This document shows, piece by piece, positions 1 through 8,235 of a stretch of DNA of 44,018 nucleotides. Within the stretch, counting starts at the first letter, position 1. Each line of letters opens with the position of its first letter. A program made the position numbers and the translations under genes. This DNA comes from an uncultured Paenibacillaceae bacterium (GTDB lineage: Bacteria; Bacillota; Bacilli; Paenibacillales; DA-C8): NCBI GenBank assembly GCA_937957685.1, contig CALGAO010000066.1, forward strand, positions 1 to 44,018, written 5' to 3'. The notes below the pieces were generated by a model, which ran no database searches, was not told the DNA's origin, and was given only the letters and a program-made list of their open reading frames with translations.

Positions 1-728
1 ACCAGCCCGCCCGGACCGATCGCGTACAGCGACTGGATCGCCTGATAACCGGCGCCCAGCGGATCCTGCCACGGATCAAGGTACGCGGTAATGCGCTGGA
101 GCCGGTACGGCGCTGCCAGGATCAACCCGACGAAGCCTGCCAGGCCGATCAACGCAAGCAACATCAGGTGGCGGATGCGCGCTCCGGCGGTGAAGATGAT
201 CATGAGTGAAGCGCCGACCAGCACGGCTCCTGTGCCAAGATCGGGCTGTAGCATGATCAGGCCGAAGGCGAGGCCAACGATGGCCAGCGGCGGCAAGAGG
301 CCGCGGAAGAAATTCGTGATCTTGCCCTGGTTGTCCGACAAGTAATGGGCGAGGAAGATGATCATGCCCAGCTTCATAAACTCGGACGGCTGGATGCCGA
401 ACGACCCGATGCCGAGCCAACTGCGCGCGCCGCCGCGAACAACGCCGATACCCGGTATGAGGACGATCACGAGCAGCGCGAAGCAGATGAGGATGATCGG
501 CTTCGCGTATTTCTTGAAGATCGGATAATCCACGTTCATCACCGCCAGCATCGCCGCCACGCCCAGCGCGGCGAAGATCGCCTGGCGCTTGAAATAGTAG
601 AATGAATCTCCGAACTCATGGAAGGCAAGCACCGAGCTGGCGCTGTACACCATGATGACGCCGATCGCCAGCAGGAACATCGTGCTCGCCGCAATCGTAA
701 TATCGGGGGCGGTTCGAACTTTAGCCAT
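1..728 (-). CDS. spoVE: SpoVE/FtsW-type SEDS peptidoglycan polymerase (C-terminus beyond window)
   Basis: Reading the minus strand from an ATG at 728 gives about 242 codons of a multi-pass membrane protein that runs off the left edge without a stop. It has the SEDS-family signatures GGARSWLGIG and QPSEFMKLG followed by QPDLGTG. The N-terminus MAKVRTAPD leads straight into a first membrane segment. A GAGGTG ribosome site lies about 9 nt upstream. SEDS proteins polymerise glycan strands from lipid II together with a class B penicillin-binding protein. It lies 56 nt after murD, the position held by spoVE in Bacillus, so a cortex/sporulation role with SpoVD is likely. FtsW (vegetative division) is the alternative and cannot be excluded from sequence alone. 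Confidence 0.9.
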   Translation of the reverse strand, partial: MAKVRTAPDITIAASTMFLLAIGVIMVYSASSVLAFHEFGDSFYYFKRQAIFAALGVAAMLAVMNVDYPIFKKYAKPIILICFALLVIVLIPGIGVVRGGARSWLGIGSFGIQPSEFMKLGMIIFLAHYLSDNQGKITNFFRGLLPPLAIVGLAFGLIMLQPDLGTGAVLVGASLMIIFTAGARIRHLMLLALIGLAGFVGLILAAPYRLQRITAYLDPWQDPLGAGYQAIQSLYAIGPGGL

Positions 729-784
729 CGGAGCAAACACCTCTCTGCGAGATTTGAAGCTTGCCGGAAGGCCGAACAAGCTCC

Positions 785-2176
785 TTACTCTAGGTTATGC
801 ACCGACTCTTTAAACATGCGTCCCCTCTCCTCATAGGAGGAGAACATATCCCAGCTGGCGCAGGCAGGATTAAGCATCACCACATCGCCCGGTCGGGCCA
901 GGGCGGAGGCGCGCCGCACAGCTTCGCGGATCACGGCTTCCGGGCTCTCGCCCTCCACCACCTCGATCGCATCCAGGCCCGCCTGTTCGCCCGCGCGCTT
1001 CAGCTTCTCCCTGGTCTCGCCGAGCAGGACGAGCGCCTTCACGCGCTCGCGCAGCACCGGCACCAGTTCCTCATAGGTGGCGCCGCGATCGAGACCGCCG
1101 GCGATCAGCACGATCCTCGCGTCGATCGCCTCCAGCGCCTTGATCGCCGCCGAGGCGTTCGTTGCCTTGGAATTGTTGTAATATCGGACGCCGCCCCGCT
1201 CCGCCACGTATTCGAGGCGATGCTCCACGCCCCGGAAGGACGCGAGCACCCGCGCGATCGCGTCGAGGGGTACCCCCGCCCCGATCGCGGCGGCGGTGGC
1301 GGCGAGCGCATTCTCCACATTGTAGCTGCCGGGGATGCCAAGCTCGCTCACCGGAAGCAAGCGATGCAGCTCCCCGTCCCCGTCGCGGAAGACGATGTCG
1401 CCGCCATCGACATACACGCCTCGCTCCAGCCGGCTTGCCGCCGAGAAGAAGGTCACATCGGCGCGGATGCGTCCGACCAGCCTGCGGCATACCTCGTCGT
1501 CATAGTTCAGCACAGCCTTGTCCGATGCAGTCTGATGGGCGAAGAGCTTCGCCTTTGATTCGATGTAATCCTCCATGCTGCCATGGTAGTCGAGATGCGT
1601 CTCCGATATATTCAGAAGACAGGCGATATGCGGGCGGAAATGCACCGTTCCCTTCAGCTGGAAACTGCTCAGCTCGCTCACGAGCCAATGGTAAGGCTCC
1701 CGCTCCTCGACGATCACCTCGCACATCGCCCGGCCGATATTGCCGCAGGCGACGGGCTTCATGCCGGCGGCCCGCAGCATCTCATAGATCCAGGTAGTGG
1801 TGGTGGTCTTGCCGTTGGAGCCGGTGATGCCGATGATCGGTTTGTCCGTCATGTGCCAGGCCACCTCAACCTCGGTGACGATCTCAAGGTCGAGCTCCAT
1901 GGCGCGCCTGAGCGGCGGGGCCGAATAGGGGATGCCGGGATTTTTCACAACGAGATGAATCCCCTCATGCATGAGGTCATCCGGATGATACCCGCAGATG
2001 ACCTGAATGCCAAGCGACTCCAGTTCGTCAGCCTCCGGGCACTCGCTTCTGTCCTTCCTGTCATTGACGATGACCCTGGCCCCCAGCTCGTGGAACAGCC
2101 TGGCGCAGGCGCGGCCGCTCCTGGCCAGTCCCAGTACGACCACCTGTTGGCCCGCATACTCTCGTGGATGCTTCAT
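785..2176 (-). CDS. murD: UDP-N-acetylmuramoylalanine--D-glutamate ligase MurD
   Basis: 463 residues, a normal length for MurD. It adds D-glutamate to UDP-MurNAc-L-Ala in the cytoplasm, the second amino-acid step of the peptidoglycan precursor. The N-terminal Rossmann-like domain begins VVVLGLARSG and the ATP-binding loop is GITGSNGKTTTT near residue 115. The Mur-ligase central motif HRLEYV and the C-terminal domain (NPACASWDMF near the end) are present. The ATG at 2176 has an AGGGG site 9 nt upstream that overlaps the 3' end of mraY. The gap to the mraY stop is only 3 nt, so the two are very probably translationally coupled. Nothing is truncated. Confidence 0.97.
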   Translation of the reverse strand: MKHPREYAGQQVVVLGLARSGRACARLFHELGARVIVNDRKDRSECPEADELESLGIQVICGYHPDDLMHEGIHLVVKNPGIPYSAPPLRRAMELDLEIVTEVEVAWHMTDKPIIGITGSNGKTTTTTWIYEMLRAAGMKPVACGNIGRAMCEVIVEEREPYHWLVSELSSFQLKGTVHFRPHIACLLNISETHLDYHGSMEDYIESKAKLFAHQTASDKAVLNYDDEVCRRLVGRIRADVTFFSAASRLERGVYVDGGDIVFRDGDGELHRLLPVSELGIPGSYNVENALAATAAAIGAGVPLDAIARVLASFRGVEHRLEYVAERGGVRYYNNSKATNASAAIKALEAIDARIVLIAGGLDRGATYEELVPVLRERVKALVLLGETREKLKRAGEQAGLDAIEVVEGESPEAVIREAVRRASALARPGDVVMLNPACASWDMFSSYEERGRMFKESVHNLE

Positions 2177-2179
2177 ATG

Positions 2180-3154
2180 TTATAACCCCTTGCTGATGAG
2201 TAGTCCAAGTCCTGCCAGGACAAGGCCGGCCAGCCAGAAGACAATGACGACCTTCCATTCGGACCAGCCTGCCAATTCAAAGTGGTGATGGATCGGGCTC
2301 ATCCTGAACACGCGGCGACCGGTGGTCTTGAACGAGATGACCTGAATGATCACCGAGAGGATCTCGATCACGAACACGCCGCCGATGATGAGGAGCAGCA
2401 CTTCCTCCTTGAGCAGCACGGCGACCAGCGTGATGCCGCCGCCGATGGCGAGCGACCCGGTGTCGCCCATGAACACCTTCGCAGGATGCGCGTTAAATAC
2501 GAGGAAGGCGAGCACGGCGCCGATCATCGCCGCCGAGAAAAGCGCCACCTCAGGCTGGCTGTACAGCATCGCAAGCACCGTGAACGCCCCGAAGGCGATG
2601 GCGCTGGTTCCGGACAGGAGCCCGTCGAGCCCGTCCGTAAAATTGACAGCATTGCTCATGCCCATCATGAACAACACGATGAGCGGATAGTACAGCCAGC
2701 CAAGCGGCAGCGATACATCCGTCAGCGGGATGGCAATGTCGGTGCTGTGACCGTTGAGCGCGAGGATGACGCACACGACGACCGACACGATCAGCTGTCC
2801 CAGCAGCTTCTGCTTCGCCGTCAGGCCAAGCGAGCGCTTGAAGACGATCTTGATGTAGTCGTCGAGAAAACCCACCAGCCCGTAGCCCAAGGTGGCGATC
2901 AGCAACACATAGAGCTTGTAGTCGATCTCCCCGCTCCATCTGGACACGAACAGCACCGAGAGCAGCATCGACAGGAGGATGATCGTCCCGCCCATCGTCG
3001 GCGTTCCCGATTTCTTCTGATGGCTTTCCGGTCCTTCCTCGCGTATCTGTTGCCCGAACTTTAATCGGCGAAGGATCGGGATGAACAATGGACTTAATAT
3101 GATACCCAGCAAAAAGGATGTCCCCATCATGAACAATATGGCTTTCAGTTCCAC
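2180..3154 (-). CDS. mraY: Phospho-N-acetylmuramoyl-pentapeptide transferase MraY
   Basis: Integral membrane enzyme that makes lipid I by moving phospho-MurNAc-pentapeptide from UDP to undecaprenyl phosphate. Family signatures seen are KKSGTPTMGG near the N-terminus, FLDDYIK, NFTDGLDGL and the C-terminal HHHFEL, spread over about ten hydrophobic segments. A GTG start at 3154 is chosen because a GGGAGG site sits 8 nt upstream and it gives 324 residues, the usual size. The open frame extends 15 codons further upstream without a ribosome site. It lies 52 nt after murF and 3 nt before murD in one minus-strand operon. Confidence 0.96.
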   Translation of the reverse strand: MELKAILFMMGTSFLLGIILSPLFIPILRRLKFGQQIREEGPESHQKKSGTPTMGGTIILLSMLLSVLFVSRWSGEIDYKLYVLLIATLGYGLVGFLDDYIKIVFKRSLGLTAKQKLLGQLIVSVVVCVILALNGHSTDIAIPLTDVSLPLGWLYYPLIVLFMMGMSNAVNFTDGLDGLLSGTSAIAFGAFTVLAMLYSQPEVALFSAAMIGAVLAFLVFNAHPAKVFMGDTGSLAIGGGITLVAVLLKEEVLLLIIGGVFVIEILSVIIQVISFKTTGRRVFRMSPIHHHFELAGWSEWKVVIVFWLAGLVLAGLGLLISKGL

Positions 3155-3206
3155 AATCCTTGCCTCCCGCGAATCAATTGCCAATAGATCAATTGCCAAT
3201 ATATCG

Positions 3207-4586
3207 TTATATGATCATCCGGATGATATGTTCCAGCTGCATGCCCCTCGACGCCTTGAACAGGACCATGTCGCGCTCCGTCAACAGTCTGGCAAGCTCC
3301 GAGGCCAGCTCTTCCTTGTCCGTGAAGGAGAACACATACCCTTCAGGGTAACGTTTCGCCGCTTCCTCCGCAATACAGGAAGCCAGTTTGCCGTACGTCA
3401 ACACGTAATCGATCTTGTCCGGATCGAGCAGCCTGCCGATCTCGCGATGGAATTCCTCGGACCGGTCGCCGAGCTCCAGCATATCCCCGAGCACGACGAG
3501 CTTGCGGCCGCGCGAGCTCAGGGACTCAAACATCTTCAGCGCGGCGCGCATCGAGCTCGGACTGGCATTGTACGCATCGTTGATCACGGTGGCGCCGTTT
3601 GCCGCCTGCAGGAACTCGCTGCGCATGCCGGTGATGCGCATCTCGGCCAGCCCCCTGACGATGTCCGCTTCCGACACGCCCATGTATTTGGAAGCGGCCA
3701 CAGCGGCCAGCGCGTTCAGCACGTTGTGCATGCCGGGCAGCGGAATCGTGAACACCGGCGAGAACGGCACGTTCAGCTTGAACGAGGTTTGCTGCTGTTG
3801 CAGCATGATGGCGATCGGGTAATAATCGTTGGTGGCCTGTTCGCCGAAGCGGAATCTGAGCATCGTCTTCGGCAGGTTCATCTGATCCAGCGTCCGCTCC
3901 AGCAGCGGCTCATCGCCGTTGTAGATGAGCAGCCCGTCTTCCGGCAACCCCGCCGTAATCTCCAGCTTGGCCCTGGCGATGCGCTCCCGGGATCCGAGCT
4001 GCATCAGATGCGCCTCGCCGACATTGGTGATGACGGCCACTTCCGGCGCGGCAATCTTCGCCAGCAGCTCGATCTCGCCGACGCCGCTCATCCCCATCTC
4101 CAGCACGGCCATCTGCGTATCCTCATCCATCGCCAGCAAGGTGAGCGGAAGGCCGATATGATTGTTCAGATTGCCCTGCGTCTTGTGCATCTTGTATGTC
4201 GTCGCCAGGCAAGCGGCGATCATATCCTTGGTCGTCGTCTTGCCATTGCTGCCGGTGACGCCGATGATACGCACAGGCAGCTGCCGACGGTAGGCAGCTG
4301 CCAGTTCCTGCAGGGCAGCCAGCGTATCCTGGACGCGAATGACCGGCACCCCTGCAGGCGCTCCTTCCCGTTCAGCCTGCCACAGTACGGCCGCCGCGCC
4401 TCGCTCGACTGCATGTGCGGCATATTCATGTCCGTCGAAGGTTTCGCCGATGAGCGGTATGAACAGATTCCCCGGCTGCACGGTGCGCGAATCCGTCGAC
4501 ACACCGGCAAACTCCACATTCGCATGGGCGATGTCCGCCTCGCAGCGGATCATCTCCGCAAGCTTTCCAATCGTACGTCTGATCAT
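3207..4586 (-). CDS. murF: UDP-N-acetylmuramoyl-tripeptide--D-alanyl-D-alanine ligase MurF
   Basis: 459 residues. It adds D-Ala-D-Ala to the UDP-MurNAc-tripeptide, the last cytoplasmic step before MraY. The N-terminal substrate domain contains GVSTDSRTVQPGNLF, the ATP loop is GVTGSNGKTTTKDM and the central region has VINDAYNASP, all typical of MurF. The ATG overlaps the murE stop in an ATGA arrangement (4 nt shared), so translational coupling is expected. The ribosome site AGGAGC lies 8 nt upstream inside the murE 3' end. No anomalies were seen. Confidence 0.97.
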   Translation of the reverse strand: MIRRTIGKLAEMIRCEADIAHANVEFAGVSTDSRTVQPGNLFIPLIGETFDGHEYAAHAVERGAAAVLWQAEREGAPAGVPVIRVQDTLAALQELAAAYRRQLPVRIIGVTGSNGKTTTKDMIAACLATTYKMHKTQGNLNNHIGLPLTLLAMDEDTQMAVLEMGMSGVGEIELLAKIAAPEVAVITNVGEAHLMQLGSRERIARAKLEITAGLPEDGLLIYNGDEPLLERTLDQMNLPKTMLRFRFGEQATNDYYPIAIMLQQQQTSFKLNVPFSPVFTIPLPGMHNVLNALAAVAASKYMGVSEADIVRGLAEMRITGMRSEFLQAANGATVINDAYNASPSSMRAALKMFESLSSRGRKLVVLGDMLELGDRSEEFHREIGRLLDPDKIDYVLTYGKLASCIAEEAAKRYPEGYVFSFTDKEELASELARLLTERDMVLFKASRGMQLEHIIRMII

Positions 4587-6070
4587 GGCATTAAGCTCCT
4601 TATTGCTTCCCTGGCGGCCTCACGATCATCGAAGGGATGACGCACACCGCGGATTTCCTGGTAGGTTTCATGACCTTTGCCCGCAATCAATACTACATCT
4701 TTTGCCCCCGCGCGCGCAACCGCCTTGCGAATCGCCTCCCGCCGATCCAGCTCGATCTCGACATGGGATGCGCGATCCGGCAGTCGTCTGATGCCGCGCA
4801 TGATGTCCTGGACGATCCGCTCCGGGTCCTCCGAGCGCGGATTGTCCGAGGTGACATAGACGTAATCGCTGTACATCGCCGCCTTCTCTCCCATGATCGG
4901 GCGCTTCGTGCGATCGCGGTCACCGCCGCAGCCGAAGACCGTGATGATGTTCCCCCGGGCGAACTCCCGGATCGTCTGCAGCACATTCTCCAGGCTGTCG
5001 GGCGTGTGCGCATAATCGACCAGCACGAGAAACTCCTGACCGGCGTAGACCGGTTCGAAACGGCCCTCCACTCCGGGCACGCTCTCCAGGCTGCGGCCGA
5101 TGTGATCCGGCGGGATGCCCTCGGCGATCGCTGCGGCCGCGGCCGCCAGGGCATTGTAGACGTTGAACAGGCCGAACATCTTCAGCCGGATCGGCACGCT
5201 ACCCGCGAAGCTGGTCATGGTGAACACCGTACCTTCATGGGTGATGCTGATGTCGCTGGCGCGAACATCGGCGGGATTCCGGATGCCATAGGTGATGACC
5301 TGCGCGTTGGTCAGCCGCGCGTACTCTTTCGACGCCTCATCATCCGCGTTCAGCACCGCGAACTGCAGCTGCTCCAGCCGATCGCTGAAGGTATTGCCCA
5401 TCCTCGCGAACAGCAGGCCCTTGGCGGAGCGATACTGCTCCATCGTCAGATGGTAGTCGAGATGATCCTGCGTCAGATTCGTGAACACGGCGGTGCGGAA
5501 GCGCGTGCCGCGAACCCGTCCCTGCTCCAGCGCATGGCTGGACACCTCCATGACGCAATACTCCGCCCCGGCGTCGCACATCCTGCGCAGATGCGCCTGC
5601 AGCTCGAGCGATTCGAGCGTGGTGTTGCTGGACTCGAAGGTTCGATCCCCGATCCTGACGCGGATCGTGCCCATGAGTCCGGTCTTCCGTCCTTCGTCGC
5701 GCAGGATCTGATCGAGCAGGTAGGTGATCGTCGTCTTGCCGTTGGTTCCGGTAACGCCGATCACCTTCAGCTGCTCGCTCGGGTATCGATACCAGGCGCT
5801 GGCGATGACCGCAAGCGCGTAGCGCGAATCCTTGACCAGCAGCTTCGGCAGGCGGCTGTCCACATCCCGCTCGACGACGAGCGCGACGGCGCCGTTCGCT
5901 TCGGCCTGCCTCGCATAATCGTGGCCATCCTCACGATGGCCCCTGATGCAGATAAACAGATCACCGGGCTGCACCTTGCGCGAATCGATCTGCACGCCCG
6001 TGATCGGCGTGGCGAGATCCCCCTGCGTCGAAGCCGTGATGAGCAGCTTCGCCAAATCTCCGAGCAGCAT
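4583..6070 (-). CDS. murE: UDP-N-acetylmuramoyl-tripeptide synthetase MurE (meso-Dap type)
   Basis: 495 residues. It adds the third stem-peptide residue to UDP-MurNAc-L-Ala-D-Glu. The substrate domain begins with the IDSRKVQPGDLF motif, the P-loop is GVTGTNGKTT and the C-terminal domain carries DNPRSEDP. The DNPR motif marks enzymes that use meso-diaminopimelate, so the cell wall is inferred to be A1-gamma (Bacillus-like). The ATG at 6070 has a GGAGGAGAGG ribosome site just upstream. It lies 97 nt after spoVD and overlaps murF by 4 nt. Confidence 0.97.
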   Translation of the reverse strand: MLLGDLAKLLITASTQGDLATPITGVQIDSRKVQPGDLFICIRGHREDGHDYARQAEANGAVALVVERDVDSRLPKLLVKDSRYALAVIASAWYRYPSEQLKVIGVTGTNGKTTITYLLDQILRDEGRKTGLMGTIRVRIGDRTFESSNTTLESLELQAHLRRMCDAGAEYCVMEVSSHALEQGRVRGTRFRTAVFTNLTQDHLDYHLTMEQYRSAKGLLFARMGNTFSDRLEQLQFAVLNADDEASKEYARLTNAQVITYGIRNPADVRASDISITHEGTVFTMTSFAGSVPIRLKMFGLFNVYNALAAAAAAIAEGIPPDHIGRSLESVPGVEGRFEPVYAGQEFLVLVDYAHTPDSLENVLQTIREFARGNIITVFGCGGDRDRTKRPIMGEKAAMYSDYVYVTSDNPRSEDPERIVQDIMRGIRRLPDRASHVEIELDRREAIRKAVARAGAKDVVLIAGKGHETYQEIRGVRHPFDDREAAREAIRSLMP

Positions 6071-6167
6071 ACGCCTCTCCTCCTGCTACCGCCTCGCGCG
6101 ATGCTGACGGATCGTTAACAGCATTGCCGATTTGCGGATCCTGGTATACGCTGTACGCCGGAAGAGG

Positions 6168-8108
6168 CTAGTCATGCCGATGCTCCTCGGGCTCTTCGGC
6201 CAGATAGATGCGGATCACGGAGCCCTGCTCCACGCGCGTCCCGGCCTTGGGAGCCTGATTCACGATATAGTTGCCTTTTCCGGACGTGACGATCTGTAGA
6301 TCAGAGCGCAGCATCTCGTAGATTTCCCGTGTTGTCAATCCTGTCAGATCAGGCACTTCGACGATGGGTACATCCGGGTATTTATATGCTTTCTCCATCT
6401 GTTCCTGACGCGGCTCTACTCCTAAATATACAAGAGTGTCTTCCATAATATTACGGACGATCGGCGCGGCGACCAGTCCGCCAAACTGGATGCCCTGCGG
6501 ATCATCAACCGCGATATAGATGATCACCTGCGGATCATCCGCCGGGGCGAAGCCGATGAACGACACGATGTGCTCATCCTTGGCATAAACGCCGTCCTTG
6601 ACCTTCTGCGCCGTGCCCGTCTTGCCGCCGACGCGGTAGCCCTCGATGAAGGCGTTGCGGCCGGTGCCGAGAGCAACGACGCTCTCCAGCGCCTCCCGCA
6701 CCTTCGCGGATGTTGCTTCGGAGATGACGGTGCGCACGAGATGCGGTTCATTCTCCTGGATGACCTCGCCGGTCTCCGGCTGGATCCACTTCTTGGCGAC
6801 ATAAGGTCTGTACAGCTTGCCGCCGTTGATCGCCGCAGCCACCGCCGCCACCTGTTGGATCGGCGTCACCGAGACGCCCTGGCCGAACGAGGTCGTGGCC
6901 AGCTCCACCGGGCCGACCTTATCCAGGTCGAACAGGATGCCGTTCTCCTCGCCAAGCAGATCGATGCCGGTCTTCGTGCCGAAGCCGAATCGCTTGATGT
7001 AGTCGAAGAGCGTCTCCTTGCCCAGCATCTGACCAAGCACGACGAAACCGGGGTTGCAGGAGTTCTGCACGACCTCCAGGAAGGTCTGGCTGCCGTGGCC
7101 GCCCCGCTTCCAGCAATGCAGATGCGCCCCCGCCACCTCGATCCAGCCCGGATCGTAGAATCGGTCATGATGCAGGTCAACCTTGCCTTCCTCCAGCGCC
7201 GCCGCCAGGGTGATGATCTTGAAGGTCGAGCCCGGCTCGTACGTCATCCAGATCGGGAGATTGCGGTTGTACACCTCCGCCGGATACGCCTGGTAATTGG
7301 CCGGTTCATAGTCCGGCCTGGAGGCCATCGCCAGGATCTCCCCGTTGTTCGGGTTCATCGCGATGCCGATGATGCTCTGCGGCTGATGTTGCAGCATCGC
7401 CTGATCGAGCTCCCGCTCCAAGATCGCCTGGATGTGCTTGTCGATGGTCAGCTGCAGCGTAAGTCCATCCTTCGGCGGCACGAACTCCTCCGTGCTGCCT
7501 GGCATCTCTCGCCCCGCCGCATCCGCCAGGAAGGTCACGCTGCCCCGGATGCCTCGAAGGTATTCATCGTACTTCAGCTCCAGTCCGGCCAGCCCCTGAT
7601 TGTCGATGCCGGTGAAGCCCAGCACATGCGAGGCCAGGTTGCCGAACGGATAGTATCGGTCGTTGTCCTCGCCGACGATGATCCCCGGCAGCCCGAGCGC
7701 CTGAACCTCCCTCGCCTTGTCCAGCGAGATCTTGCGGCCTCCCGGTTTGATCACCTCGATGAGCGACCGCTTCGTGATGATGCGACGGATGTCCTCCGCG
7801 GACATGTCCAGCACCGCGGCGAGCTTCCTGGCCGTCTCCTCGGGATCCTGGATCTGCGCCGGCAGCGCCCAGATCGAAGGCGTGCTGATGTTATACGCCA
7901 GGGCGATGCCGCTCCGGTCGACGATCTCGCCGCGCTTGGCCATGAACGGGATGTTGCGCCGCCATGACTCCTCCGCCCTGGCGGCGATATCCGGTCCCAT
8001 CACCAGCTGGACGTATGCCAGACGGATGATCAGACTGACGAACAGAACGAAGCAGATGATCATCGCTGCCAGCAGGCGCCGCCTTACGGTCACATTCGAT
8101 ACTCTCAT
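6168..8108 (-). CDS. spoVD: Sporulation-specific class B penicillin-binding protein SpoVD
   Basis: 646 residues. The N-terminus MRVSNVTVRRRLL followed by one membrane anchor matches Bacillus SpoVD, and the length is the same. The order is PBP dimerisation domain (about 55-215), transpeptidase domain with STFK (294-297), SCN (350-352) and KTG (496-498), then a single C-terminal PASTA domain (about 580-640). SpoVD cross-links spore cortex in the outer forespore membrane with SpoVE. ATG 8108 is preferred over a GTG 12 nt upstream because AAGGAG lies 9 nt before the ATG and would overlap the GTG. It follows pbpB after a 127-nt spacer, consistent with an additional internal promoter. Confidence 0.95.
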   Translation of the reverse strand: MRVSNVTVRRRLLAAMIICFVLFVSLIIRLAYVQLVMGPDIAARAEESWRRNIPFMAKRGEIVDRSGIALAYNISTPSIWALPAQIQDPEETARKLAAVLDMSAEDIRRIITKRSLIEVIKPGGRKISLDKAREVQALGLPGIIVGEDNDRYYPFGNLASHVLGFTGIDNQGLAGLELKYDEYLRGIRGSVTFLADAAGREMPGSTEEFVPPKDGLTLQLTIDKHIQAILERELDQAMLQHQPQSIIGIAMNPNNGEILAMASRPDYEPANYQAYPAEVYNRNLPIWMTYEPGSTFKIITLAAALEEGKVDLHHDRFYDPGWIEVAGAHLHCWKRGGHGSQTFLEVVQNSCNPGFVVLGQMLGKETLFDYIKRFGFGTKTGIDLLGEENGILFDLDKVGPVELATTSFGQGVSVTPIQQVAAVAAAINGGKLYRPYVAKKWIQPETGEVIQENEPHLVRTVISEATSAKVREALESVVALGTGRNAFIEGYRVGGKTGTAQKVKDGVYAKDEHIVSFIGFAPADDPQVIIYIAVDDPQGIQFGGLVAAPIVRNIMEDTLVYLGVEPRQEQMEKAYKYPDVPIVEVPDLTGLTTREIYEMLRSDLQIVTSGKGNYIVNQAPKAGTRVEQGSVIRIYLAEEPEEHRHD

Positions 8109-8165
8109 CCAACCTGTCACTCCTTGGCTTCGTCTTCAGTACAGCTTATTCAGCCATGGACGAGG

Positions 8166-8195
8166 TTAGAATGAGGGGATATGCGATGCCATGAC
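8166..8195 (-). promoter_or_regulatory. Possible sigma-E-like promoter before spoVD
   Basis: In the pbpB-spoVD spacer the minus strand has GTCATGG, a 15-nt spacer and CATTCTAA. This resembles the sigma-E pattern (ATA-type -35, CATA-type -10), and spoVD is a mother-cell gene in Bacillus. The match is only partial and was picked by eye, so it is a weak candidate. Confidence 0.25.
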
Positions 8196-8235
8196 GTTCC
8201 GTCAGCGGCTCTGCCGAATAGAGCCCGCAGCTCGA